This document shows, in pieces, positions 43,839-55,864 of a stretch of DNA of 64,000 nt; the first letter of the stretch is position 1; each line of letters starts with the position of its first letter. Under the pieces are notes generated by a model. The model did not search any database and was not told the DNA's origin. It worked only from the letters and a program-made list of their open reading frames with translations. The DNA is from Trichaptum fuscoviolaceum (taxonomy: Eukaryota; Basidiomycota; Agaricomycetes; Hymenochaetales; Trichaptaceae), in NCBI GenBank assembly GCA_910574455.1, contig CAJSYZ010000008.1:2916707-2980706 (forward strand). The letters run 5' to 3'. The translations under genes were made by a program, and so were the position numbers.

Positions 43839-46545
43839 TTAGAAGACTATTTGCAGGAATACATGAATTAAAAATGCTCTTGCTCTTGCGCCTGCTAAAA
43901 CCATAGAGACTTCACGTACCAGATCTTTTAGTTCGGTTTCCTCGTTCGTCTCAGAGTAGCCTGTTGACTTTCCGTCTGAGGTCGTCATCCTTGATGTCGT
44001 GCTAGTAAACGGTAGCGACACACGCTCATTCTTTGTGCTCAAGATCAACAACAACTCGCTCCAAAATTTTAAAACCAAGTAAACTAAACATACTTGGGTA
44101 CGATGGCCTCGACTTCTGGAAAGCATCGACGGCGTGACACCGGCGATCTGGAGACTCGTATGCGTGATCGCCATGTCGTCGGACGAGTCGTGCGAGTAGT
44201 CCTCGGTGTCGGTGCCTTTGCCCCGGAGCGCGCGCCGTGTGTTGAGTGTTGCCAGGAGTGAGTTTGCGTAGCCTGTAAGGTAGACTGTCAATGTAATGCT
44301 TTGGGTTAATCCGAGAAGGACTAACATTTGCCGATGACCTAGAGAGGAACATGGGAAGTCTAGTAAGAATAGTGCAAATGCGATAGTAGTGAGGTTAGAC
44401 TTACGAAGTCAACCGCGAGGAACCAGAATGACTTTGGCATCACAGCGAACTGATAGATCATAGCACACAAGTTATTTGGTACTCAGAATAAAATAACTTA
44501 TGTCAGAAGACCCACCATGATGACTTCGACAATAGCCATGGCACTTTGTGGTGAGTTCAATAATCAGCAACAGCACCAACTCAAAAACAATGTCACGCAC
44601 GAAGTAACCAAACATCGATTAATCGCGTAGATGATGAGGTAGTTCAGTAACGTGTTGGTTCTACACAGAAGTAAGCACTCATGCATTTAAACCGAAGGGC
44701 ACGACGCACGATCGAAATCCGGTACGCTTGTTGTGAAGGAGGTAGCAGAGTGCCGCTGCGATGAGGATGTCGGAGAGAACCGCCGTGACCGCAAGTGGCA
44801 TCGCTGCGATGAGCTGAAGGAAGTCGTAGCATTAGCATCCGCGCCATCAAGACCTTGAGTAACGAAGGAAAAAGAATGACAGGAAAATGTGAGATGCGTA
44901 GCAGTATGATAGCCAGCTACATAGTAACCAAGTAGGGAATCCGGGTCAGCGACGCTGCAGCCTGACTTGAAATAAGAATAGAGAGTTGTTCGGACGTCAT
45001 GGGCGATAAGTCCGATCTCGAGCCGAAGTACTTGGACTGATGATGGCCAGGTAGGCCAGGAACCGGTGGATCACCTATGGCATCCAGGTGTCATTGGCGA
45101 GTAGGGGAGTCAGGGCGCATAAGAGCTCCGCTAGATAGGCACTAAAGCCAAGATGGGCAGAGAACGCCATATGGATGTCGCCCTCCATCTTTTGAGCCTC
45201 GGAGAAGCAAGATAGGACGGAGGAGGAAGAGAGGGGAGGGCAGTCAGTTTGGGACGCACCGTTATCTCTGGAAGACGACTTAGTTGTTTCCGGACGAACC
45301 TGGAATTCAGGAAAGACAGTGTAAGAAGACTCGACAACGAGTGCAAGTATCTAAGCAAGGAAATAACACTCACAACTCTATCATCGTTTCCATTCCGAAT
45401 GCTAGATGGGCGAGCACGACAAGTGACTGTATTCCAGATCATCATTAACGCTATTGTTTTATCAGGAAACGAATAAATAACCTTACTATTATCCCTGTTA
45501 GCCACCAGGTCCTGTTGCTCACTAGCAAGTTCCGGATTAAATAAAGAGAACTAACTAGACAGTTGACAGGCATGTTCACATACATCCATGAAGCTTTGCG
45601 GTAAAGAAACTAAAAAGAGCCGCACTCTATTAACAACAGAAGTCGGAAGTTATTTAACTCAGAGAACAACGTACCATTGCACAATGAAAGCAATGAGGAC
45701 ATTCATCCCAACGGAGAGCTACCCGGATCAAATGCACCGCCTGAGTTATTATACATATTCACGACTCTCTTTAGTTGACTGACGTATAATGACCAGATTC
45801 CGTCGGCTAGTGCTGCAGGTGACGCATAGTTGATGATGAGGTAGTGGTACATGGAATGGGTCACTAGATTGAAATGTGAGCATCGTTTGCTAGCTAGAAT
45901 ATTACTGTTTAACGCACCAAGAGAGACATGAATGGTGTCCATCACCCTTCGCAAGCCAGACTGTCAGTACACTCCACTTTTCGCAACATTCGAGGGAGGG
46001 TGTTCACCATATTCCGAGCACCTGGACAAATTTATGAGTTCGGAGATTGTTAGGACATGGATGACGGAGGCGCACCAGTAGCTTTGTTGATGAACCATCC
46101 TTCGGATAGCGCACAAAATACATGTATGTCTGTCATCCCGTACCAGAGTACACATCCATGAGCGTCTGCTTTCTTAGTCGCCCTGAACTGGCCCGCGCAC
46201 CTGTAGACACGTAATCCCATATAAACTGTACCATCACATCTTTCTTCAGCACACCACTCCAGAATAGCAAGCAACGAACAGCAGTCATAAGTGGGGACAA
46301 CACGCACATCATCATGATCATCGCGCCGACGAACGCCGATCCTGTTTGCCCACAGCCGCCATCATTCACAGAGAGCCAAATCCGTCATAAAGATCGATCG
46401 CGTCGAAGTTGCGAAGTTCGCGAAGGCAAAACATGTAAATCACAGTGAGAAGCGGGCACAGACGTGCGTGGGCTTATAAAAACAGACCGAAGGTGTTCCG
46501 AATGTCGATCGTAGGCGACGAGGGAGAAGGTGCGGGCGTGGCCAT
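43839..46545 (-). CDS. DUF6534-family multi-pass membrane protein
   Basis: A many-exon gene. Recognisable pieces in order: MATPAPSPSSPTIDIRNTFG joined to SAFVGAMIMMM; YMYFVRYPKDGSSTKLL; a DTIHVSL segment; THSMYHYLIINYASPAAL; VGMNVLIAFIVQW; and RTWWLTGII. Then SDILIAAALCYLLHNKRTGFR, LLNYLIIYAINRCLVTS, AVMPKSFWFLAVDFVIGKCYANSLLATLNTRRALRG, and a hydrophilic tail. These match the agaricomycete-expanded DUF6534 pattern (about seven membrane segments, SLLATLNxRRxLRG near the end). The function of the family is unknown. Exon borders between 44.9 and 45.9 kb are uncertain, and several tiny exons are implied, so damage cannot be excluded. Confidence 0.75.
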
Positions 46546-49500
46546 TTCATTCGAGGTCTTGCGATCGTTGCAGGAAAGGATGCTCTAGTTAGGGTAGGAG
46601 AGGAGAAAGGGATGGATTTGAAGGGGGCGGGAGGAGGCGAGAGATGAAGAAGCAAAGGTGTGTGCATTGTCTGCTAATAATAAATTCGTGCCAGTTGGCG
46701 CAAAGCCTTGAAACTTGAATGCCAGCAGCGCCGTAACTTCTGTTTCTTTCCTACCGCTCTTTCTCCCTCTTAACCTATTTTATTATGACTGCCTAACCAA
46801 GCGCAGTCCTTGATTGTTGTTGAGTATAACGGTCTAAATCATGCTTCGAAGAAATGAAGGGAAATACTGAAAGACTGCGCATAACTCCGATCACCTTTGC
46901 TGCATGCCATTCAAGTCATGCGGCGCACAACCGGCATCAAATTCAAACTCTCCGGAACAACGCCCATATGTATCGTCAAGTATATTTGGAGATGGTGTGT
47001 ATTTCCTGACATACTGCCGTTGGATTTCAACACGCAGGCTCGGCATGCACGGACGACGCTACAGATGTCAAGCGGCCGATTGTCAAGGATATCCGAGAAT
47101 GACCCGAGTGCGCGTCATGGTTCGGCTCTGCAACCCAGGCCTTGAAAGGGAGAAGACCATTCGGCACATTGAATTCCTTACCTGAATATGATAGAGAAGG
47201 TGATGTTGATGCAGGTCCATCGTATAGTGCCTACCCGCTCGATCAGCTTAAAATGTCCCCAGAGGTGCGGTATTGGGCAGTCTGATAGGAGCAAAAGGCG
47301 ATTCTAAATGGTAAGTTGGTCCGGGCGTCATCGCTGAGACCGTAGGAGATTGAAGTATCAAAGATTTGACCGGGTCTCCCCATTCCTGGCCGTTTTCTTG
47401 GCAATTCTTCATATGGGCGTCGGCGTTATAACACTGTTGGGGTATCATAAGGAGTACTTCAGCGCCCGCACAGAAAGCGGCTAGTGATCGCTGGGAAAAG
47501 ACCTTGAAGCGGACTGCCTGCGACTATAGAAGCTCCTCGGAGTTTGTAAGTGATGGATGAGTAGTTTGTATGTCATGTTAGTACTATGGTTGGAATGTAC
47601 CGAAGAGACTAGAGCATCCAATGGAAGCCCGTGTTATGTTCATATGTACTTCTTATGTCAGGTTTCTGCCTCGAGGTCGTTCTACAGACTAACTTCGTAT
47701 GTATGTAAGTCATTGCTCAACAGAGAATAGTGATATTTGAGTCTTCTTGCCTTCGAGATGTCGCACCACCCATATTATCCGGGAGATAGCAGTAGCTTAA
47801 CTCGAGTCCGCCGTGACGGCGTCAGAACCCGCTGTTGAAAGTCGATTCTAGAGATGGTACAGCCGTCGGCAGGTAGGGTAGGCTTGCAGAAATATTGGAT
47901 TGGTGTAAGATCCAAACGCAGGATGCAGTCTCCATTTCACAAGAATGAATTGGACTACTGTATTGCATCCGTAACGTGCGATATCCAATTACACTCATTA
48001 GAGTTCCGTAGAGAATGAGATTCCGCTAGGGTGGCATAGGATATGTATTCTGTTGCGACTTGATGCAATCGCGGAGATTGCGGGGGTCATAAGCTATATT
48101 AAGATGATATTATTTTGGTTAGAGGTTCTTGAAGTCCGATGCCAAGAATGAGTCGGTGAAAGAGATGATGCTCTTACTTGCCAAGCAACATTCTTTGTGT
48201 GTGGTGTTTCGCTCGTGCGGTACGCGTGAAAAATTTCATAGTCACTGAAGCTGAAACCGACCGGACCACCTATAGAAAGATGAGCGTTGTACGATTCCGC
48301 AATCTGCATATTAGCCAAGGACTGCCGGGTTTGGCCAATGCCAGTGGTAGTCACTGTAATTAGAGTTGAATGGTACTGAATCTGCTGATAGTTGTTGCTA
48401 GACGCTCAGCGAGGGTCCACAGACTTTTTACGCAGGTAGGCCATAAGTTTCAGTATTGATGCTTCAGGGCGCGAAGTCTATTAGAAGGCTGCACCATAGT
48501 AGGAGAGTAAATATAATGCAGGACTGTTATGCCAATAGGATAAGTTGAAGCAACAACTCGGTAGCGATTAAAAGTACCGGAGTCTCCATCGGAGTTTAAA
48601 CGGTACTAGTAGGGTTCAAGTTGTCGACTTCCCTTCTTCATCCAGTCCTCTATCTCACTGGCAACCATCATGTTCGAGTCTGCTTTTAAAAATATCTACT
48701 TTACAAAAATTTCGGCAGACCCTCATACGCTACATTATAGAACTCAGCTTGATACGTGACACTCGAAGTGCAAATATCAGGTTCACGGATGGCGTGGACA
48801 ACACTGGCAGCCTTGGAGATGTACGCTGGTACCTTTGTGTTCCTAATCAGTGAGATCTACGGCGGCGGATACTATACTTGCGCGCGCGACCTAGACTCCC
48901 GACGTCTAGTGAGTAAGCAGAGATAAGGAGCAGTTTCACGGACGTTTGTGTTAGCATATGGACTGTAAGCATTTGCAACGGAAAGTGGTTGCATCGATGA
49001 TTAGGTTATCACTAAAACTTACACAGTGAGTGTCGTTGTTGCATGTCGTTCAAATGATAATGGATGCACTTCACATAGGTTTACCCACAAATTGATCAAT
49101 GTTCATCCGCCGTTAGTAGTAAGAACATCTTTAACCGGTTGCTGTGGTCACACTGCCAGGTATACATACTACCCCTCGATGCTCCCAATTATCCTCTGCT
49201 TTGCCCCGTGCCGCCGGTATAATCCCATGCATGTCAATGAACGTAAAGCAATAGGGAAAGGAGCGTACTTCTATTCCCTCAAATGTCACGGAGGACTATG
49301 GTTCTTCCGTCAGTAATTCCAGTCTCCAATGAAAACGTGAACGGAAGATACGTGGTACATGATAGGCCAAGATTGCACTCGGAACAGTTTCCCAATATCT
49401 CACAGGAAGGTGCTTGCATGTCAATGTCAAACAAGTTCTAGTCTTCCTCCTCCACAGCTTCGATTCGCTCGCTCGCAATACAACGGAGAACTCACGATAA

Positions 49501-49631
49501 GGGTCGAGGTTGTGAGCCCCCACCTGAATACATGGGCACCGTACATATGTGCTCGCAAGTCTTCAAGCGTATATAAGTCGCCACCACCCGCGAGTGCTTT
49601 CTTCACACTAACGCGGCCTACGGACTCGAAA
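46546..49631. other. 3.1 kb region without recognisable genes
   Basis: No known protein could be read. A minus-strand frame at 48094-48354 (containing SIGGPVGFSFSDYEIFHAY) is preceded by an acceptor-like cag, and a second minus frame at 47248-47448 follows. These may be exons of an unrecognised or decayed gene. P450-D promoter sequence with tatataag lies at 49570-49577. Confidence 0.4.
49570..49577 (+). promoter_or_regulatory. TATA box of P450-D
   Basis: The motif tatataag lies 62 bp before the ATG at 49632, the clearest TATA element among the five P450 genes. Confidence 0.55.
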
Positions 49632-51864
49632 ATGTTGGCTTCAGTGCTAACTGATGTCTTCTCGACTTTTCGCACTCTCGATGTTGTCTTTCTCGCGGCT
49701 ACAATCTATCTGGTTAACCAGGTTTTCTCTGGGAAGCGGCAGCATTCCGCTTCTCTTCCTCTACCTCCTGGCCCGAAGCCATTGCCATTTATTGGTAACC
49801 TACTCGACTTCCCTAGCGAGGGCCAAGAGTGGCAACATTGGGCAAAACACAAGGATAAATATGGTCAGCTGCCGTTCAAATGGCTTGTCATCAATTAACA
49901 ACGATTGATACAGGCCCCATCAGTTCAATCAAGGCGTTTGGCACCACATTCTTCATTGTAAACGATAGGAAGATTGCTTTCGATTTGTTAGACAAGAGGT
50001 CTGCAAGGTACTCTGATCGGCCTTCCTTTCCATTTGGCGGGGAAATGTATGTCCTTACACGCGCCCGAAATCTTCAATTGACCTCAGCTGTGTTAGGGTT
50101 GGCTTTGATCGTTGGCTCACGACGTTTAAGTTTTACGACGATGAGTTTAAGCTGCATCGCAAGCTCTTTCATAATTACATTGGTACGCGATCGGCCATGA
50201 AGAAATTTGAGCAATTGGAGGAGATAGAGACTCGCCGGTTCCTGTTGCGGGTACTTAATGATCCGAACGGTTTGATAGGACACATCAGAGCGTAAGAGTT
50301 TCTTTCCTTTAGAGATGCGCAATGAAACTTCACTGACGACTATCTATCTCGCTTCCCTACAGTTTACCAGGTACTTTGATTCTGAAGATGTCGTATGACT
50401 ATACGACAGACCCGAGCGGTTCGGACCCTCTGGTGAGGCTTGCAGATGAAGTCATGTCGGATATCCTTTCCAAGACTTGCGTGTTCGGAAACTGGACAGT
50501 CGATGTCGTACCGTTTTGTGCGTCCTCCTCCCCGTCAAGTTCGATAGAAAAGCCCACTTTATTAATTTTGTGTCCTCTGACACGCTAGTGAGAAATCTGC
50601 CCGAGTGGTTGCCAGGGATGGAGTTCAAGAGAAAAGGACGCGAATGGGCGAAGACTGTCGCTTCGCTTAGCGACAGGCCTTATACTTTTGTCCAGCATCA
50701 GATGGTACAATTCGAGCAGATGGCCTGGATAACTTATTGAGAATACTCACACTAATGATTGCACTAGGCTACTGGAAAGGCATCAGGGTCCTTCATTCAA
50801 GATTGCGTCGAGAAGGGAATATCCGATGCCGAGAGAGAACACGTCGTGAAGTCTGTGGCGGCCTCGATCTACGGGGGAGGGGCAGATACCGTGCGTCGAG
50901 GACTCCTGTTTTTCATCCAATCATTAACTTGAATCACTACGCCAGACTGTTTCTGCGATTCAAACATTTTACCTAGCAATGACGCTTTATCCAAACGTGC
51001 TAAAGCGCGCTCAAGAGGAGGTTGATCGCGTTGTTGGGACAGATCGACTGCCATCGTTCTCAGATCGCAAGAGCCTACCGTATATTGAAGCACTTGTGCA
51101 GGAAACACTTCGATGGGAAAATGTGGTACCTCTCAGTATGTCATTTGTCAGAGCTACACATTTGTCTTGACCTTTGAATCGTCTTCTAGATATACCCCAT
51201 AGGGCGATGGAGGATGATACGTATGGGGGGTACTACATTCCGAAAGGTACTTTAATCCTCGCAAATATCTGGTATGTTTTCACTTCATTCATCGTTCATC
51301 ATGCAATTCATCCGTTTTCGCATTATTCATCAGGCAAATGACCCATGACCCAGAAACCTACCATGATCCGGACACCTTCAAGCCTGAACGGTTTTTTGGA
51401 GAAAATGGGAGCCCTATTGAGCCCGATCCCAGGACTCTAGCCTTCGGCTTCGGACGCAGGTGAGTAATCGCATCCTCTTGATCCAGAGGGAGGACTCCCT
51501 GCATTAACATCTATATAATGCACATCAAGGATATGTCCGGGGAAAGAACTCGCCGATAACAACCTGTATATCGCAATCGCAATGTCGGTCGCCGTTTTCA
51601 ACATTGCCAAATTGAAGGATGCCTCAGGCGCAAACATCGAACCGCTGCACGAGTACGTTCCTGGTGTCATCAGGTGCGTACTTTCTTTAGTTGCGGTATT
51701 TCAGGATACTGTATTGAACGACTTTGTCTAATTTTAGTCATCCCAAACCTTTCCTGTGTTCAGTCACACCTCGATCTCAAAAGGCTGCAACCCTCATCCG
51801 CTCCATCCTAGATGATCATCCTCCCGAAAAAGGTGATGGCGATATCCTGCAGTCGCTACTATAG
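49632..51864 (+). CDS. Cytochrome P450 monooxygenase (P450-D)
   Basis: Starts [19 protein letters not shown], with membrane anchor and [15 protein letters not shown]. Then [37 protein letters not shown] exon 3, I-helix GGGADT, ExxR as [13 protein letters not shown] and heme loop [15 protein letters not shown]. It ends [10 protein letters not shown]. All exons can be joined without stops. It resembles P450-A more than B, C or E (shared TTDPxGSDPLV, SVAVFxI and EPLHEYV). This suggests A and D are a duplicated pair now 45 kb apart and in opposite orientation. Function unknown. Confidence 0.92.
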
Positions 51865-52254
51865 GCCGCAGTGATAGTGTGTACGAAGCTTCTGTAGGTG
51901 ATTTGGTTCTGGTATTTGGGAACAATCAGCGATATCGACTACGGTGGTAGGAATTTATGAAATTGGTTTACAATATTGCAAGCCGATCCAACACAGATAC
52001 TGGAACTTTATGCATACGTGAACTTACTGTGGTCCTCGAGTTGGCTTAGCGGACATGGCGGAGCAAAGCTGGTTCTTTGGCGTTCCGAGCCGAGCGGGTT
52101 AGCCATAGGATTTTTATGGGATTTTACAACTACTAGTAGAACAACAAGCCTACGTAAACAACAGACATCAATCCCAGCCAAACACTGGCAGATTACACCC
52201 TCTGCACAGAGATGTATTACCATACAATTAGTACAACAGTAGATGAATCCCGTT
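51865..52254. other. Convergent intergenic region between P450-D and P450-E
   Basis: 390 bp of 3' flanking sequence. Nothing else is recognised. Confidence 0.5.
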
Positions 52255-54436
52255 TCACAACTCCTTCAATATCTCGCTATCGCCCTTGGGAAAGGGATGC
52301 TCCTCTAGAACCGTCCGGATGAGCCCAGCTGCTTTCTCGGAACGAGGTGTAATCGAGCAATTGAACGGTTTCGGGTGACTATTTTTGCATGATTAGATTG
52401 TGACAGTTATATCTCGGATGTAGAAACGACCACTCACCGGTTCAGGCCAAGAGTGTATTCATGGGCCGGCTCAATTTCCCTGCCAGATTCATCCTTCATC
52501 TTCGAAATGTTGAACACAGCGGTTGACAAAACGATAGTAATGAAGAGCGTTTTCTCGGCAACGTCCCTGCCTGGACAGCGTCTACCATAATCCACCACAT
52601 CAGTAAACCTCCCTCTCACTTCACAGGTAGGATATCATGGCCTTGAGCTTACCTGCGACCGAATCCGAAAGCCATTGAAAGAGGATCCCGCTCAGCAGGC
52701 TTCCCATCCTCTGCGAGAAAACGTTCGGGTTTAAATGTGAATGGCTCGTGATAGACATTGGGGTCATGGAAGATTTGCCTTTCACAAAGTAGGAGAAAAT
52801 AAGATGGACGTGTGAGAGGAAAGGGAAGAGGATGATTACCAGACATTCGGTACAATAATTGCACCCTTTGGAATGTGATAGCCCATGTAGGTGTCGTCCT
52901 CTGTCGTCATATGAGGTATAGCTGCGGCAGGCAGTCAGTACCGAATAGCACGGGAAGCATGAAGTTAAGAAGAGGACCTATCGGAGCAACGACCTCCCAT
53001 CGGAACGTCTCTTTAACAAGAGCGTTGATATAGGGCATCTTATCACGGTCAGAAAAGCCAGGGAGACGATCGTTGCCAAGTACGCGGTCCACCTCCTCCT
53101 GAGCACGTTTCAACACGGCCGGATAAAGCGCCATGGCCAAGAAGAAAGTTGTCATGGCACTGACTGTCTGACAAGCATAATTATAGCGAAGTAGATGGTC
53201 GTTCACAGTGATCAACATACCGTGTCTGATCCTCCAGCGTAAAGCGTTGCTGAGACATACTTAAGGAGGTTCTCGCCTTCTCTGACATCGATGCCCTCCT
53301 CCAGAGCGTCCTTAACGAAGGAAGGAACGGCTTTACCTGACGCCTGATTGTGTGCACAAGTTTAGTAAAACTGCTACTATCATATGCCTCACTCGACCCT
53401 ACCAATTGGTGCTTGACGAATTCGAGGGGCTTGTCGTAAAATTCATTCATTCTGGCATTCCACCGTCGTGCCAACTTCTTGAAACCTGCTCCGGGCAGCC
53501 ACTCAGGTACGTATTTTACTGTAGAACAATGTGTTAATGCTGTGCCACCGAATGAGCGCGGTGAGAGAGTGTCGTACGAGCAGGGATGATGTCTATGAGC
53601 CATCGACCTGGTTGTCCGGCTTCGGAGAAAATACGGTTCGCATCATCAGCGAGAGAAACCATATAGTCCGGACCCTCTGGCTCGCTATTATAGCCAAAAA
53701 GTAATTTCAGAAGAACAGTGCCAGGAACACTAGAGAGAGAGAACGTGAGCCAATGGGCATAAGAGATCTGAAAGGTATGTGACGGACGTGCGCAAGTGAG
53801 TCCTGAAATCTTGAGGGGTTTTCAGTACTCGGTACAAAAATCGACGGGCCTCGACCTCTTGTACATCCTCTACACGTTTCATAGTAGAGCGTGAACCCAC
53901 GAAGTTTTGTCCCAACTTGCGATGTAGTCTTAGAGAGTCGCCGTAAGGGAGTAGTGCAGTGACTACATTTAGCCCAACCCTATTAATTCATGAATGCTAA
54001 GACCATTTCTCCGGGCGAACGAAGCGAGTAAGTTACTTACAGATCGTTAGCGAATGGAAGCGGCGGGCGACCCGAATATTTAGCCGAGCGCTTCTCCAAG
54101 AGCTCAAACGCAACATCGACATCGTTGATAATGACCAGCGTTGTACCGAGAGCTCTGACAGAGCTGATGGGACCTGTCGATCGGTTTAAGCTCGTATGCT
54201 AGTGTGATAATGGAGGCATTCGCACCATACAACGCCTTATGCTTCGCCCAATGCTTTTCTGCAGGCACGTCCAGTCCAGGTAAGTCCAGCAGGTTACCAA
54301 TCAATGGCAGCGGTCTTGGCCCAGGGGGAGGGGGAAGAAGCTTCCGCATCTTAGTCCGAGCATACTGATACGCAAGAGCGACACCGCCGAAGGCTGCAAG
54401 AAGATAAAGACAACTGAGAGACTGATAGAAAACCAT
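52255..54436 (-). CDS. Cytochrome P450 monooxygenase (P450-E)
   Basis: Reads [19 protein letters not shown] (anchor), [15 protein letters not shown], and [17 protein letters not shown]. Then I-helix AGGSDT, ExxR as [13 protein letters not shown], heme loop [15 protein letters not shown] and the end GDSEILKEL. It is the most divergent of the five at the heme loop (RCPGRD instead of ICPGKE). Exons are in the same arrangement, with no visible lesion. It faces P450-D tail to tail. Substrate unknown. Confidence 0.92.
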
Positions 54437-55864
54437 AGATGTTCAGCGTAGCGCAACGAGAATTCGCTGGAGGAGGGGGGCTCTGAGATTCTCCTACTAG
54501 ACTGGCAGCGGAAACCTTTCGATTTGTAGGGAAAATGAGTTGAGGCCGACGATGATCCAAATTGCCATGAGGTCAGGGCCAGGGTGAGTAAATCCGCCCT
54601 TGGAATCACGCTTCGCGTGTGTCGCAAGGCCGAGGAGACAGAAGTCACGGTATTTTCCATCATTTACCGAAGGCACTAGCTTGAAGAGCACGAGGAAAGA
54701 TGCAACCTCGCTGCGCAAAGGGTCGTGCGTGTCTTTGGAGCTTTAGCCTGGGAGAGAAAGAGAGAGGGTTGGATACCAAAGAAAATAAATGGACTATACA
54801 GGCGGCGTACAGACATGTCGTTCACGTGTAGTGGATTTGTATATGTAGAACAGCAGCGGTGGACCGACTACCGGATTATAGCACATAACTCCTCATGAAC
54901 GGAAACAAAATTTGACGTAAGACCAAGTGAACGTGGAATTTTGAATGAAAACCTTACCTACTAGTAGGGCCGGCGGGCGATTGATTTGCTGGATCTAATT
55001 CTGAGAGCCGTGAATCAATTGCCAGGCCCAGGAATCCGTGATAGACTAGTGCTGTTCATTCATTTCCGTCAACAACTTTGATAAAGGATAAGATTGTCAG
55101 GAGACTGATCAGGTATTTGCGGAACAAAGGTCTCGTCGGTCATAACGCATGACTTGCCGTTCAAAAAATTGCATAAGGTTTGATGACCGCCCGACACGTG
55201 TTCAGAACCCCCTCTGCCGATGCCCGTAGGTATTTGCTCTGCTAAATCCGCCGCGAGGAAGTAACGTCTTACTTGGAAGATACCAGAGCGGCCATAGTCA
55301 TCGCATAATATGTAGGTGAATAATAATGAATGTATTGGGAATCCACATCATATAGATACGTACGTGATATTCCTGCATGCAAGTTAAGATTGGTATACTC
55401 AATCGAATGATCCGAGGCCTTCGTATTGGAACTGGAGAGAAATGTGAGTGATAGAGCCAGTTCACTGGCAGTGAAGAAGAGAAAAAAGAAAGAAAGAACA
55501 ACAAAAAAGAGACGGCCGAGCGTGCCCAAGCGACTCGGACTTTGGCGCCTAATTGGTGAGGTACTAGCCCGTAAAAGGAATCGAATTAGGTACACTGGCA
55601 GGTGAGAGGGCTGTGAAGTCTGAGGTCTTTGGCAGTTAGGCTCCTGCGTCACTCCGTGGCTCTTTTGCGAAGGGGCAATGCGAGGATGGCGAGTGCCGCA
55701 CAAACTGCTAGCTTTATTAGAACTTTCAAATGCTTCATGTTAGCTCTGGTATACGATCCGCGATCAGCCTCGAGGTTGTAAAAAATGCTGAGCCTAGAGA
55801 TGTATGTGCAATATGCTACAATTTCAACAGCCTAGGGTACATGACTACATTAGCAAACACTTAG
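54437..55864. other. 1.4 kb intergenic region
   Basis: Upstream of P450-E and downstream of the APC6 gene. Overlapping minus-strand frames (54497-54718, 55269-55703) show no known protein. Confidence 0.5.
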
